Source of the DNA: Prevotellaceae bacterium | Lineage (GTDB): Bacteria > Bacteroidota > Bacteroidia > Bacteroidales > Bacteroidaceae | NCBI GenBank assembly: GCA_003150315.1 | Contig: QAML01000036.1 | Coordinates: forward strand, 1-64,000 | Reading direction: 5' to 3' | DNA: 64,000 nucleotides | Shown: positions 1-9,115 of the stretch, one piece after another | How the letters are laid out: every line of letters starts with the position of its first letter | Numbering within the stretch: the first letter of the stretch is position 1 | Position numbers and translations under genes: made by a program | The notes under the pieces: generated by a model | What the model was told of the DNA's origin: nothing | The model's input: the letters and a program-made list of their open reading frames with translations, nothing else | Databases searched by the model: none

Positions 1-78
1 AAATACAAGGCACTTATTTTAAAATAAGTGCCTTGTATTTTTTACGATAAGCCATGTGTTTTTTTCGATGTCCGCGAA
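1..78 (+). repeat. Interspersed modular palindromic repeat, copy A (cut by window edge)
   Basis: The window opens inside a copy of the repeat family. Bases 1-40 form a perfect inverted repeat with 20-base arms (AAATACAAGGCAC... against ...GTGCCTTGTATTT). It is followed by the distal arm GATAAGCCATGTG and a run of T. The left part, including the conserved TGTAAGTTG stretch, lies outside the window. Two 21-base units are visible. Confidence 0.9.
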
Positions 79-151
79 ACACGCTGAAAATTCCCCGGAA
101 TTCTCACGCAACGAGACATGAAAATTCACGAAAAAAGCATTCCCCTGTTGT

Positions 152-526
152 TTATTCTCTTACCGTGGTTATCTCCTCGTGCTCCGCCCGCTCCTTTCGC
201 GTCAGCTTTTTCACCACCTCGGCATAGCTGTGGCGCACAAGTCCTTGTACAAGTTCATCTTCCAAATGCCCCGAAAGATTCACCTGATTCCAATATTTTT
301 TGTTCATGTGCCACGCCCCCGATATTTCGGGATGCTCCTCGCGAAGTTGCAAAGCATAGTCGGGATTGCACTTAAGCGAAACAACATCAGGGCGCTCAAG
401 GTAGAGCATTGCGAAAATCTTTCCCACCACACGAAACACGAGCGTTGTTTCATCAAACGGAAAATCCTCCGTAGCCAACGGCAGCGAAAGACAATACTCA
501 CGAAGCGATTCAACATTCATACACAT
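152..526 (-). CDS. MmcQ/YjbR family protein (DUF419)
   Basis: A 124-residue soluble protein of the MmcQ/YjbR (CyaY-like fold) family. The family features visible are an N-terminal helix followed by LPLATEDFPF, the core VGKIFAMLYL, and the typical C-terminal stretch NKKYWNQVNL with SYAEVVKKL. Members bind DNA in some structures but have no agreed biochemical role. The start could be the first Met or Met3 (position 520). The gene is convergent with the repeat at the window edge and divergent from ferritin. No signal peptide is seen. The family call is firm, the function unknown. Confidence 0.85.
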   Translation of the reverse strand: MCMNVESLREYCLSLPLATEDFPFDETTLVFRVVGKIFAMLYLERPDVVSLKCNPDYALQLREEHPEISGAWHMNKKYWNQVNLSGHLEDELVQGLVRHSYAEVVKKLTRKERAEHEEITTVRE

Positions 527-599
527 TTGATTTTAGAAATCGCAAAGTTATAAAATTAACGCCAAAGAAACATATTTCGCCCCACCCGCACAATAAACA

Positions 600-622
600 A
601 TGCCACCGGTGCTTCGTGGCAT
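600..622. other. Short inverted repeat in the yjbR-ferritin divergent region
   Basis: ATGCCAC and GTGGCAT form a 7-base-pair stem around a 9-base loop, about 50 bases upstream of the ferritin start. It could be an operator or a weak hairpin in the leader. No T-run follows it, so it is not an obvious terminator. No regulator can be assigned. Confidence 0.35.
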
Positions 623-669
623 GGAATTTGTTATTATATAAATATACTAATCATTAAAATGATAACGCT

Positions 670-1191
670 ATGCTTAACAAAAAGATTGAAGAGGCAATAA
701 ACGCCCAGATAAACGCCGAAATGTGGTCGGCATATCTTTATCTTTCAATGGCTGCCCACTGCCATGCCAACGGAAATCCTGGAATGGGTAACTGGTTTGA
801 GGTACAATTTCAGGAGGAACAGGACCATGCAAAGATACTGTTCAACTACGTCATACAACGCGGCGGGCGTGTGGAACTGAAACCCATAGACGCTGTACCC
901 ACCGAGTGGAAATCGCCGCTCGACGTGTTTGAAAGCACACTGGCACACGAGCAGAAAGTAACCGCTTTGATTAACAACCTCTTCGCACTCTCCACTGCCG
1001 AGAACGACTACGCCACCCAAAGCATGCTGAAATGGTTTGTGGACGAACAGGTGGAGGAAGAGGAAAACGCCCAGAACATCATTGACAACCTGAAGATGAT
1101 AAAAGACAACGGTTACGGCTTGTACATGCTCGACAAAGAACTCGCCGCACGCACTTATGTGCAGGCTTCTCCCCTCGCAGCAAAAGCATAA
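670..1191 (+). CDS. ftnA: Bacterial non-haem ferritin
   Basis: Cytoplasmic iron-storage protein that oxidises Fe(II) at a di-iron centre and stores the mineral in a 24-subunit shell. It is 173 residues long, typical of FtnA. The ferroxidase residues are all in place: Glu17, Glu50 and His53 (EEQDH), Glu94, Gln127 and Glu130 (WFVDEQVEEE). No haem-binding bacterioferritin features are seen. The gene stands alone with a strong terminator 20-60 bases downstream. Its upstream region holds a small inverted repeat that could be regulatory. Identification is secure. Confidence 0.97.
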   Translation: MLNKKIEEAINAQINAEMWSAYLYLSMAAHCHANGNPGMGNWFEVQFQEEQDHAKILFNYVIQRGGRVELKPIDAVPTEWKSPLDVFESTLAHEQKVTALINNLFALSTAENDYATQSMLKWFVDEQVEEEENAQNIIDNLKMIKDNGYGLYMLDKELAARTYVQASPLAAKA

Positions 1192-1210
1192 CAACCCACA
1201 TACTTAAAAA

Positions 1211-1250
1211 GAAAACAGAACCGACCCGAAAGCATCGGCTCTGTTTTTTT
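1211..1250 (+). terminator. Rho-independent terminator of ftnA
   Basis: AACAGAACCGA pairs with TCGGCTCTGTT (one G-U pair) across a 9-base loop and is followed by seven T. It lies just after the ferritin stop. Confidence 0.9.
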
Positions 1251-1349
1251 ATATCTCCACCTAAGCTGCGTAGCAAACCCATGCAAAAAAAACATTTAGT
1301 CTTATATACAATAATTTGCCATTGCAAGGGTTTATAAATATAGCACATC

Positions 1350-2117
1350 ATGAAAGTATCAATAATAACAGCCACATTCAACAGTGCCGCCACGATAGCC
1401 GACACACTTGAATCTGTACTCTCGCAAACCTATGCCGACATAGAATACATTGTAGTTGACGGCGATTCGCGCGACAACACAATGAACATAGTCAACTCAT
1501 ACGCCCCGAAATTTGAAGGACGCATGAAAATAGTAAGCGAAAAAGACAACGGAATATACGACGCCATGAACAAAGGCATTCGCATGGCTACGGGAGACAT
1601 TGTGGGCATACTCAACTCGGACGACTATTTCACATCGTCCGATGTGGTGGAAAAAATGGTGGAAGCGTTTCCGCCCGAAGCCGATGCCGTTTACGGCGAC
1701 GTGCATTTCATACGCGACAAACGCCCCAACGTGGTTGTGAGATACTACAGTTCGCGCCTCTTTCGCCGCTTCATGCTCCGCTTCGGCTTTATGCCCGCCC
1801 ACCCGTCGCTCTACGTTCGCCGCGAAGTGTTTAAGCGCGTCGGACTTTACAAGACCGACTATCGCATAGGCTCCGACTTTGAAATGGTGGTGAGAATGTT
1901 TCACACCTTCGGCATTAAAACACAATACATACCCCTCGATTTCGTAACAATGAGAATGGGCGGCACAAGCACACGCAACATTGCCAGCCGCGCAATACTC
2001 CTGAAGGAAGACACAAGGGCATGCCGCGAAAACGGAATACTTACAAACAAATGCGTAATGTCGTGTAAATACATTTTCAAACTGATGGAATACCGTCCCG
2101 GAGTATTCCTGAGATGA
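1350..2117 (+). CDS. Family 2 glycosyltransferase
   Basis: A 255-residue GT-A fold transferase of family GT2. The N-terminus MKVSIITATFNSAATI leads into the nucleotide-sugar binding strand, followed by YIVVDGDSRDNT, DAMNKGI and the metal-binding stretch ILNSDDYF. This subgroup (WcaA/EpsE-like, with a short C-terminal region containing HPSLYVRREVF) adds sugars to surface polysaccharides. It is cytosolic with no membrane segment. It is an isolated gene with its own terminator, so donor and acceptor cannot be inferred from context. Confidence 0.9.
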   Translation: MKVSIITATFNSAATIADTLESVLSQTYADIEYIVVDGDSRDNTMNIVNSYAPKFEGRMKIVSEKDNGIYDAMNKGIRMATGDIVGILNSDDYFTSSDVVEKMVEAFPPEADAVYGDVHFIRDKRPNVVVRYYSSRLFRRFMLRFGFMPAHPSLYVRREVFKRVGLYKTDYRIGSDFEMVVRMFHTFGIKTQYIPLDFVTMRMGGTSTRNIASRAILLKEDTRACRENGILTNKCVMSCKYIFKLMEYRPGVFLR

Positions 2118-2148
2118 AGAAAACCAATGTCAACCAACATACAAGGCA

Positions 2149-2174
2149 AACGGTCCCTTTCGGGACCGTTTTTG
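2149..2174 (+). terminator. Rho-independent terminator of the GT2 gene
   Basis: AACGGTCCC and GGGACCGTT form a perfect 9-base-pair stem with a TTTC loop, followed by a short T-run. It lies 31 bases after the stop codon. Confidence 0.9.
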
Positions 2175-2249
2175 TGGCAAAAAGTGAATATATAAAGAAA
2201 AACATCCGTTATTTCCGCCTTATATCAAGTGGTTACGAGAATAATTTAG

Positions 2250-2257
2250 TAAATTTG
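2250..2257 (+). promoter_or_regulatory. Candidate -7 promoter element of pnp
   Basis: TAAATTTG matches the Bacteroidota -7 consensus TAnnTTTG. It would place transcription start near 2263, giving a leader of about 60 bases. No good TTTG -33 element is seen at the expected distance. Confidence 0.5.
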
Positions 2258-2324
2258 TGCGCTTATTATAGCAATAAGCATTTATTGACGCAAGAAGAAA
2301 ACAATAAAAGAAAGAGATTTTTAG

Positions 2325-4631
2325 ATGAATGTTATCAAGAAAACTGTTTCTCTTCCCGATGGACGGGAGATTAGCATAGAAACAGGTAAATTGGCAAAGC
2401 AAGCCGATGGTGCAGTAATGCTCCGAATGGGAAATACAATGCTCCTCGCAACGGTTTGCGCCGCACAAGACGCAGTTCCCGGCACAGATTTTATGCCTTT
2501 GCAGTGTGATTATAGAGAACGTTTCTCGGCTGCGGGACGTTTTCCCGGTGGATTTACAAAACGTGAGGGACGTCCTTCAGACTACGAGATTCTTACGAGC
2601 CGACTTGTGGATCGTGCGCTCCGTCCTTTGTTTCCCTCAAACTACCACGCCGAAGTTTATGTAAACATAATGCTTTTCTCTGCCGACGGCGTGGACATTC
2701 CCGACGCTTTGGCAGGTTTTGCTGCATCGGCAGCCCTTGCAAGTTCCGACATTCCCTTTGAAGCTCCGATTTCCGAGGTACGTGTTGCACGCATTAACGG
2801 AGAATACGTGATAGATCCTACTTATGAACAGATGAAAAATGCTGATATGGACATCATGGTGGGAGCTACCGAAGAAAACATCATGATGGTGGAAGGCGAA
2901 ATGGATGAAGTTTCCGAGCAAGACCTTATTGGCGCGCTCAAGGCGGCACACGAAGCCATCAAACCCATGTGTCGTTTGCAAAAGGAACTTTCCAAGGAGC
3001 TCGGCACCGATGTTAAACGCGAATACTGCCACGAAGTTAACGACGAAGAGCTGCGCGAGGAAGTACGCAAAGCATGCTACGACAAAGCATATCAGATTAC
3101 GCTCGAAGGAAACCGGGACAAACATGCACGCGAAGACGCATTTTCACAAATCCGCGAGGACTTCAAGGAAGAATATGCCGCTGCTCACACAGATTTGAGC
3201 GAAGACGAGCTTGAAGAAAAGAATTCTCTCATAGACCGTTACTATTACGATGTGGAGCGCGATGCCATGCGTCGCTGCGTTCTTGATGAAAAACGCCGCC
3301 TTGACGGTCGCGGTTATGCCGACATCCGTCCCATTTGGTGCGAAGTCAGTCCTCTTCCCGCTCCTCACGGCTCTGCCATTTTCACTCGCGGAGAAACACA
3401 GGCTCTTGCCACATGTACGCTTGGCACAAAGCTCGACGAAAAAACCATTGACGAAGTTCTTGACCAAAGCACCCAACGTTTTCTCTTGCACTACAATTTC
3501 CCGCCATATTCCACGGGTGAAGCCAAAGCCCAGAGGGGTACCGGTCGCCGCGAGATAGGACACGGTCATCTTGCATGGCGTGGTTTGAAGGGTCAGATAC
3601 CCGAGAATTTCCCCTATACGGTGCGTGTGGTGAGCGACATCCTCGAATCGAACGGTTCTTCTTCCATGGCAACCGTTTGCGCCGGCTGTTTGGCATTGAT
3701 GGATGCGGGTGTTCCCTTGAAGAATCCCGTTTCCGGAATTTCCATGGGTCTCATCAAAAACCCGGGAGAGGAAAAATACGCAGTTCTTAGCGACATTCTC
3801 GGCGACGAAGACCACCTTGGCGATATGGACTTCAAGACTACGGGTACACCCAACGGTCTTACCGCAACGCAGATGGATATAAAATGCGACGGACTTTCAT
3901 ACGAAATCCTCGAAAAGGCACTCATGCAGGCTAAACAGGCACGTGAGCACGTTTTGGGCGAGATGTTGAAGGTTCTCGACAAACCTCGTGCCGACTTCAA
4001 GCCGCAGGTTCCGCGCATAGAAGCATTCGATATTCCCAAGGAATACATCGGCGCAGTGATAGGTCCGGGCGGAAAAATCATTCAGGGCATGCAGGAAGAA
4101 ACCGGAGCCACCATTACCATCGAAGAAACCGACGGTGTGGGCAAAGTTCAGGTTTCCGCACCCAACAAAGCAAGCATTGACGCAGCTGTTGCCAAGATAC
4201 GCGCCATAGTAGCCATTCCCGAAGTTGGCGAAACCTACGAGGCTAAAGTCGTAAGCATCATGCCCTACGGCTGCTTTGTTGAATTCATGCCGGGCAAGGA
4301 AGGTTTGCTCCACATAAGCGAACTTGATTGGAAACGCTTTGACACTGTTGAAGAAGCAGGCATACACGAAGGCGACAAGATCAGTGTGAAACTTCTCGAC
4401 ATCGATGCAAAGACAGGCAAATTCCGTCTCTCTCATCGCGCACTCCTTGAAAAGCCCGAAGGTTACGAAGAACGTCCGGCACGTCGCCCGCGTCGTGATC
4501 CGAGAGGTGATCGTCGTGAAGGCAATGAGCGTCGCGAACGCCACAACGGACCGCGTCATGAGCGCGGAGAGCGTTTTGAGCATAAAGACAACGAAAGCGC
4601 AGAGCCTCAGAACAACGAAACTCAGGAATAA
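2325..4631 (+). CDS. pnp: Polynucleotide phosphorylase
   Basis: 3'-5' exoribonuclease that degrades RNA phosphorolytically and can add tails; a core RNA-turnover enzyme acting as a trimer. The protein has 768 residues: RNase PH domain 1 (about 10-140, with [14 protein letters not shown]), the helical linker, RNase PH domain 2 (about 320-540, [23 protein letters not shown]), a KH domain ([20 protein letters not shown]) and an S1 domain ([20 protein letters not shown]). It ends in an unusual tail of about 60 residues rich in Arg, Glu and Gly ([17 protein letters not shown]), then acidic and Asn/Gln-rich, probably a disordered RNA- or protein-binding extension. It is monocistronic with its own promoter and terminator. 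Confidence 0.97.
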   Translation: MNVIKKTVSLPDGREISIETGKLAKQADGAVMLRMGNTMLLATVCAAQDAVPGTDFMPLQCDYRERFSAAGRFPGGFTKREGRPSDYEILTSRLVDRALRPLFPSNYHAEVYVNIMLFSADGVDIPDALAGFAASAALASSDIPFEAPISEVRVARINGEYVIDPTYEQMKNADMDIMVGATEENIMMVEGEMDEVSEQDLIGALKAAHEAIKPMCRLQKELSKELGTDVKREYCHEVNDEELREEVRKACYDKAYQITLEGNRDKHAREDAFSQIREDFKEEYAAAHTDLSEDELEEKNSLIDRYYYDVERDAMRRCVLDEKRRLDGRGYADIRPIWCEVSPLPAPHGSAIFTRGETQALATCTLGTKLDEKTIDEVLDQSTQRFLLHYNFPPYSTGEAKAQRGTGRREIGHGHLAWRGLKGQIPENFPYTVRVVSDILESNGSSSMATVCAGCLALMDAGVPLKNPVSGISMGLIKNPGEEKYAVLSDILGDEDHLGDMDFKTTGTPNGLTATQMDIKCDGLSYEILEKALMQAKQAREHVLGEMLKVLDKPRADFKPQVPRIEAFDIPKEYIGAVIGPGGKIIQGMQEETGATITIEETDGVGKVQVSAPNKASIDAAVAKIRAIVAIPEVGETYEAKVVSIMPYGCFVEFMPGKEGLLHISELDWKRFDTVEEAGIHEGDKISVKLLDIDAKTGKFRLSHRALLEKPEGYEERPARRPRRDPRGDRREGNERRERHNGPRHERGERFEHKDNESAEPQNNETQE

Positions 4632-4648
4632 ACACATTCTCAAAATAA

Positions 4649-4684
4649 GCAAAAGCCGTCCCCCGAAAAGGACGGCTTTTTGTT
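4649..4684 (+). terminator. Rho-independent terminator of pnp
   Basis: AAAAGCCGTCC and GGACGGCTTTT form an 11-base-pair stem with a T-run, 20 bases after the pnp stop. Confidence 0.93.
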
Positions 4685-4931
4685 TTCATCCCTAACTGCG
4701 ATTTTTTCAAGCTGCCCTGCGTACAATTCATTCGACAACCCGGACAAACTCGCACACATATATTTCTCCCAACTAATTTTTCCTGTCCTATGTGTTTGCA
4801 AAAACGCTTTTGACTGCCGCCTCCCCACTCCTTCCGAATCCGTCACATGCAACTTTTATGCACATAAGTTTTCATTTCCGCCATATTTGTTCCGAGCAAA
4901 GGCACAAAGAGTGCGTTTTTGCATAAACCTC
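4685..4931. other. Intergenic stretch with no recognisable feature
   Basis: Between the pnp terminator and repeat copy B, I see no convincing open frame, RNA or regulatory site. Short open frames here lack ribosome-binding sites and family resemblance. Confidence 0.5.
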
Positions 4932-5098
4932 TAAAAACCAGAATTTTACATCAAATTTTACAACTTCTATAAGTTGCTGAAAGACAAAGATTTATTCTTA
5001 CAAAAAATACAAGGCATTTATTTCAAAACATAAGGCATATATTTTAAAATACATGGCTCGTATTTTTTGCGATTTCCCTTGTATTTTTTCGAATGTGC
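4932..5098 (+). repeat. Interspersed modular palindromic repeat, copy B
   Basis: A diverged copy. AAACCAGAATTTTACA, also present beside copy F, is followed by TATAAGTTGCTG. Three 21-base units follow (around 5003-5067: AAGGCATTTATTT, AAGGCATATATTTT, ACATGGCTCGTATTTT), then a degenerate distal arm (TTCCCTTGTATTTTTTCG). It lies between the convergent genes pnp and thrA. Confidence 0.85.
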
Positions 5099-5104
5099 CA
5101 TACG

Positions 5105-5146
5105 GAACAAAACAACCCTGCATATTTCCGTAAAATATGCAGGGTT
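5105..5146 (-). terminator. Hairpin, probable terminator of thrA
   Basis: AACCCTGCATATTT and AAATATGCAGGGTT form a perfect 14-base-pair stem with a 5-base loop. Read on the minus strand it is followed by GTTTTGTT. It lies 130 bases beyond the thrA stop, between thrA and repeat copy B. Confidence 0.7.
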
Positions 5147-5275
5147 TATGATTTCAGAATCCCATGTTCCGCAGAATATCGGCGGAGGATATTCAATTAC
5201 GTTCCATAGCTGTCGTTTTCGTAGCAATGCCTGCGGCATACAGTGCCCGACAAGAAAAACTATTTCACAAGTATA

Positions 5276-7705
5276 TTAAATGTTAGCCACGCTCATAATG
5301 TCGGCAAAGACTCCGGCAGCCGTAACATCGGCTCCCGCTCCGTAGCCTTCAATGTGCATGGGATATTCGCGGTATCTCTCCGTTGTGATGAGTATCACAT
5401 TGTTCGAACCTTCAAGATGGAAGAACGGATGATTCTTATCTACCGCCACAAGTCCCACGGATGTTTTTCCGTTGTCCAGACGTGCCACATAACGCCAACG
5501 TTTACCCTCTTGCTCAAGTCTCATACGCTTAGCCTCGAAGTCCGCATCGAGTTCGGGAAGACGCTCCAGAAATTCGTCGAGCGGCATATTCATGAATTCT
5601 TCGGGTATGAACGGTGTGGCAATCACATCCTCTATGTCAACACGATAGCCAGCTTCGCGTGCAAGTATGACGAGTTTGCGCATAACGTCCTTACCGCTCA
5701 AATCAATCCTCGGATCAGGTTCGCTGTAACCGGCTTCGCGCGCCATTTGTACGGCTTTGCCGAACGACGTTTCCTTTGAAACTTCGTTGAAAACAAAGTT
5801 GAGCGTTCCGCTGAGCACTGCCTCAATGCAGAGAATCTTGTCGCCGCTGCCCGTAAGGTCGTTAATGGTATTGATAATGGGAAGTCCTGCGCCAACGTTG
5901 GTTTCAAACAGATATTTCACACCTTTCGCACGCGCAGTGTCCTTAAGTTTCCTATAGTTCTCGTATGGCGAAGATGCCGCAATCTTGTTTGCAGCCACCA
6001 CACTTATGTTGTTCTCAAACAAAGTCTGATAAAGCCCCGCCACATCCGCACTCGCCGTGCAGTCAACAAACACCGAGTTAAAGATGTTCATACCGAGAAT
6101 CTCGCTTTTCAGTCGTTCTATGTCGCTCTTACCACCCTCTTTCAGGGCTTCTCTGTAGTTTTCGAGCACAATGCCGTCGCGATTGAAAACAGCGTTGTGT
6201 CCGCTTGCAATACCAACCACATTGAGCTGCAAACCACGGGTGCGCATCAGTTTTTCACGCTGCGAAGCTATCTGCTCAAGCAATTTCGAGCCAACAGTTC
6301 CCACACCGCACACAAAAAGGTTGAGAACCTGATACTCGCTAAGGAAAAAGCTGTCGTGAATAACATTAAGCGACTTGCGCAAAAGGTCGCGAGCCACGAC
6401 AAAAGAGACATTGGTCTCGGTAGCTCCCTGCGCCATAGCCACGATGTTTATTCCGTTTCGTCCCAAAACGCCGAAAAGTTTTCCTGCAACGCCCGGCGTG
6501 TGCTTCATTTTATCACCTACTACCGCCACAGTGGACAAATCGCCGGTAAGAATAGCCGGATTCATCGCGCCCATTGCTATTTCTTTTGCAAATTCCGCGT
6601 CCAAAACCCTGCGAGCTTTCTCACCGTCATCATCGGTTACGCAAAGACTCGTGCTTGCCTCCGATGAAGTTTGCGCCACAAGAAACACGCTCACGCCGTT
6701 GTCGGCAAGAGTGGAAAATATTCGGCGGTTCACACCAATCACACCCACCATCGACGGTCCGCTAACGGTTACGAGGCTCGTGTTCTTTATAGACGAAATG
6801 CCTTTAATGGCTCGTTTGTCGTCAATAGGTCCTTTGTGTATTATACTTCCGGGAGCTTCGGGGTGGAAAGTATTCTTCACGTAAATGGGAATTCCCTTTA
6901 CGCGCACGGGATATATGGTGGGCGGATAAATAACTTTGGCTCCGAAGTTACAAAGCTCCATTGCCTCGTTATATGAAAGCTCGTCAATTGTATAAGCATT
7001 GGGAATGACTCTCGGGTCTGCGGTCATGAATCCGTCCACATCGGTCCAGATTTCAAGAGCAGCGGCATCGAGAGCGGCTGCAACTATTGAAGCCGTGTAG
7101 TCAGAGCCTCCGCGACCGAGATTGGTGGTTTCGCCGTCGTTGAGGTCGCTTGCAATGAATCCGCCAATAACCGCAGCGCGCGGCATGGGCGAGAAAGTTT
7201 GGCGCACAAGGCGCAGCGTGTTGTCAAAATCCACGAGGTTGCGGTTTTGGCGGCGTGTGGTTTTTATGAATTCCCTCGAATCAAACCACTTGGCGTTATC
7301 AATGAGTGCCGAAACTATTTGCGACGATAATCTCTCGCCGTAGCTTACGATGACATTTGCTGTTTTTTCGGTCAGGTCGCGTATGAGATACACGCCGTGG
7401 TATATGCTGCGCAGCTCATCGAACAATTCCTCCACCTTTTCACACAGTGCGTCGCGCACAACGCCGTCGGGAATCACGGCATCTATCATGTTGCGGTGGC
7501 GTTCAATCATTGCGTTGAACTCATTGCGATAAGCAGCGTTTCCGTCAGATGCCAGTTTGGACGTGGCTATCAGTCTGTCGGTTATTCCGCCCAACGCGGA
7601 AACCACAACTATTACCGGCTCGTCAATAGCCTCTACTATTTTTTTCAGATTAAGGATGCTCTCTGGCGAACCTACGGATGTTCCTCCGAATTTAAGTACT
7701 CTCAT
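5276..7705 (-). CDS. thrA: Bifunctional aspartokinase / homoserine dehydrogenase
   Basis: Catalyses the first and third steps from aspartate toward threonine, methionine and isoleucine: phosphorylation of aspartate, and NAD(P)H reduction of aspartate semialdehyde to homoserine. It has 809 residues, the usual ThrA length. The kinase domain starts with VLKFGGTSVGSPESI and contains GRGGSDYTASI. Two ACT-type regulatory segments follow (about 300-460, TVAVVGDKMKHTPGVAGKLF), then the dehydrogenase domain from about 464 (FVCGVGTVGSK, VAANKIAA, EAVLSGTLNFVFN). ACT domains imply feedback inhibition, usually by threonine. In many Bacteroidales thrA is followed by a phosphoglycerate-mutase-like homoserine kinase and thrC; neither follows here. 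Confidence 0.97.
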   Translation of the reverse strand: MRVLKFGGTSVGSPESILNLKKIVEAIDEPVIVVVSALGGITDRLIATSKLASDGNAAYRNEFNAMIERHRNMIDAVIPDGVVRDALCEKVEELFDELRSIYHGVYLIRDLTEKTANVIVSYGERLSSQIVSALIDNAKWFDSREFIKTTRRQNRNLVDFDNTLRLVRQTFSPMPRAAVIGGFIASDLNDGETTNLGRGGSDYTASIVAAALDAAALEIWTDVDGFMTADPRVIPNAYTIDELSYNEAMELCNFGAKVIYPPTIYPVRVKGIPIYVKNTFHPEAPGSIIHKGPIDDKRAIKGISSIKNTSLVTVSGPSMVGVIGVNRRIFSTLADNGVSVFLVAQTSSEASTSLCVTDDDGEKARRVLDAEFAKEIAMGAMNPAILTGDLSTVAVVGDKMKHTPGVAGKLFGVLGRNGINIVAMAQGATETNVSFVVARDLLRKSLNVIHDSFFLSEYQVLNLFVCGVGTVGSKLLEQIASQREKLMRTRGLQLNVVGIASGHNAVFNRDGIVLENYREALKEGGKSDIERLKSEILGMNIFNSVFVDCTASADVAGLYQTLFENNISVVAANKIAASSPYENYRKLKDTARAKGVKYLFETNVGAGLPIINTINDLTGSGDKILCIEAVLSGTLNFVFNEVSKETSFGKAVQMAREAGYSEPDPRIDLSGKDVMRKLVILAREAGYRVDIEDVIATPFIPEEFMNMPLDEFLERLPELDADFEAKRMRLEQEGKRWRYVARLDNGKTSVGLVAVDKNHPFFHLEGSNNVILITTERYREYPMHIEGYGAGADVTAAGVFADIMSVANI

Positions 7706-7751
7706 TTCCTTTTATATGTCATATTGGCGACAGTGCGCCTCACTTTTGGCG

Positions 7752-7759
7752 CAAAATTA
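7752..7759 (-). promoter_or_regulatory. Candidate -7 promoter element of thrA
   Basis: On the minus strand the sequence reads TAATTTTG, matching TAnnTTTG. It sits 47 bases before the thrA start. No clear -33 element is seen. Confidence 0.55.
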
Positions 7760-8025
7760 CTTATTCCCCATAAACTAATGGCAGTAAATTTTACTTTTTT
7801 AAGCATATTCTCCCTCAATATTTGCCGATTAACAAGGCTGACAGACAAAAGAAATGTTTCGGGCTTTGCGGAATGCCCCACATTCGGTGAAGGAACCGGC
7901 ATCCGGAGCCTATGGGAAAGTCTATGCCGTGAATGTTTATTCATACCCGTCATCGTCTCCCGAGACCGGCACACAGCTTTACGGGGATGGTCGAAAAGGG
8001 CGCGAAAAAGGCTTTTCGGAGAGGT
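7760..8025. other. Intergenic stretch upstream of thrA, no gene supported
   Basis: About 265 bases of mixed composition between the thrA promoter and repeat copy C. Open frames cross it on both strands, but they run antisense into thrA or lack a start context and resemble nothing. I see no RNA fold or regulatory site I can defend. Confidence 0.5.
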
Positions 8026-8160
8026 TTTGCAAGTTGCTGTAAATCCGTTTATTATTTTTGCGAAAAATATAAGGCATATATTTTGAAATAAGTGCCTTGT
8101 ATTTTAAAATATATGGCTTGTATTTTTTACGACAAGCCATGTGTTTTTTACGAAGTGCGG
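8026..8160 (+). repeat. Interspersed modular palindromic repeat, copy C
   Basis: TTTTGCAAGTTGCTG is followed by three 21-base units (AAGGCATATATTTT, AAGTGCCTTGTATTTT, ATATGGCTTGTATTTT) and the distal arm ACGACAAGCCATGTG with a T-run. It lies between thrA and trxA, both on the minus strand. Confidence 0.93.
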
Positions 8161-8272
8161 AACAATATCTTCCGTGTCCCGTTTCGTCAATGATTTTCGG
8201 AATGTTTTACCGGGAATTTCGGATTGCATTTTTCCCGGGAATATTCATTTTTTGTGCATACGCCACAGGCAA

Positions 8273-8309
8273 ACAAAAACGCCCCTCGCTTTTTGCGGCG
8301 AGAGGCGTT
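8273..8309 (-). terminator. Rho-independent terminator of trxA
   Basis: On the minus strand AACGCCTCTCGC pairs with GCGAGGGGCGTT (one G-U) and is followed by TTTTTG. It starts 20 bases after the trxA stop. Confidence 0.88.
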
Positions 8310-8329
8310 GAATTTCTATCATTCCGAAC

Positions 8330-8644
8330 TCAGAGAATTGCTTTCAAAGCATCCTCGAGCTGTTGTTTTGGAACTCCGCCCACAATAGTGTTTGCGAGTT
8401 TTCCGTCCTTGAAATAAAGCACGGCAGGAATAGACATTATGCCGAAACGCTGGGCAATGTCGCCGTTGTCGTCCACATTGCAACGTCCCACAACGGCTTT
8501 GTCGGCATAAGCCTCGGCTATCTGCTCCACAAAAGGCATTATGTGTCGGCAGGGACCGCACCAGTCGGCATAAAAATCAACCATCAAAGGCTTTCCGCCG
8601 TTAAGCAACTCGTCAAAATTCTGTTCTGTTATCTCAATCTCCAT
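8330..8644 (-). CDS. trxA: Thioredoxin
   Basis: Small cytoplasmic dithiol-disulfide oxidoreductase that reduces protein disulfides with electrons from thioredoxin reductase. It has 104 residues, standard length, with the active site WCGPC at about 28-32, the cis-proline loop SIPAVLYF and the closing strand. No signal peptide is present, so it is the cytosolic type. It follows a lipoprotein gene by 52 bases on the same strand and may be cotranscribed with it; a terminator follows. Confidence 0.95.
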   Translation of the reverse strand: MEIEITEQNFDELLNGGKPLMVDFYADWCGPCRHIMPFVEQIAEAYADKAVVGRCNVDDNGDIAQRFGIMSIPAVLYFKDGKLANTIVGGVPKQQLEDALKAIL

Positions 8645-8696
8645 ATCCTTGTTGATTTTGTTTTGTCTGTTTCTTACAATCTACTATCGCACACCT

Positions 8697-9077
8697 TTAA
8701 TAATCGCGCACGAAATAAGTATAATCGCCGTCATCAAAATATAAACGGAAAGCATTTCGCCCTTCAAAGTCTATATCCCAATATTCCGGCGAACGGTCGC
8801 AATAGTCAAAGTAAATTCTGTGGCGGTTTGCCTCCCACGAAAAATGAGAATAGTCCGACAATCTGCCATAGTCATATTGTTCTATCATTCCGGTACCGTC
8901 TTCCAAAAACTTTACCTGGGTGTATGAATTACCGTAATTGTCTCTCGTATGCCAAATGCCCACAAGTCTGCTTTCGGTCCACATGGCATCATCGCCACAC
9001 GATGAAAACGCAAAACAAAGCGTAAGCAGCAGCAAAGCAATGGTTACCGGTTTTTTACAAAAGGCTTTCATTTCCAA
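8697..9077 (-). CDS. Small lipoprotein of unknown function
   Basis: The 126-residue product has a signal peptide (CKKPVTIALLLLTLCFAFSS) with a lipobox ending in Cys, followed by GDD. The acidic residues after Cys suggest export to the outer membrane surface, as in other Bacteroidota. The mature part (about 95 residues) is rich in Asp, Tyr and Trp (TGMIEQYDYGRLSDYS, YWDIDFEGRNAFRLYF) and looks like a small lipocalin-like or META-like beta barrel; the family is not assigned. Start is Met1 or Met3. Its promoter is divergent from that of the gene at 9190. Confidence 0.8.
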   Translation of the reverse strand: MEMKAFCKKPVTIALLLLTLCFAFSSCGDDAMWTESRLVGIWHTRDNYGNSYTQVKFLEDGTGMIEQYDYGRLSDYSHFSWEANRHRIYFDYCDRSPEYWDIDFEGRNAFRLYFDDGDYTYFVRDY

Positions 9078-9094
9078 AACATTTTATATCGCTG

Positions 9095-9102
9095 CAAAAA
9101 TA
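9095..9102 (-). promoter_or_regulatory. -7 promoter element of the 8697-9077 lipoprotein gene
   Basis: Minus-strand TATTTTTG matches TAnnTTTG, 18 bases before the start codon. It lies back to back with the plus-strand element at 9116. Confidence 0.6.
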
Positions 9103-9115
9103 CGCATTTTTTTCA

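Noticed and set aside
3144..4652. Long minus-strand frames inside pnp
   Set aside because: Shadow frames of polynucleotide phosphorylase with no start signals and no recognisable domains.
5147..5275. Threonine attenuator or leader peptide near thrA
   Set aside because: This stretch is downstream of thrA, and the upstream 47-base leader has no run of Thr/Ile codons or alternative hairpins.
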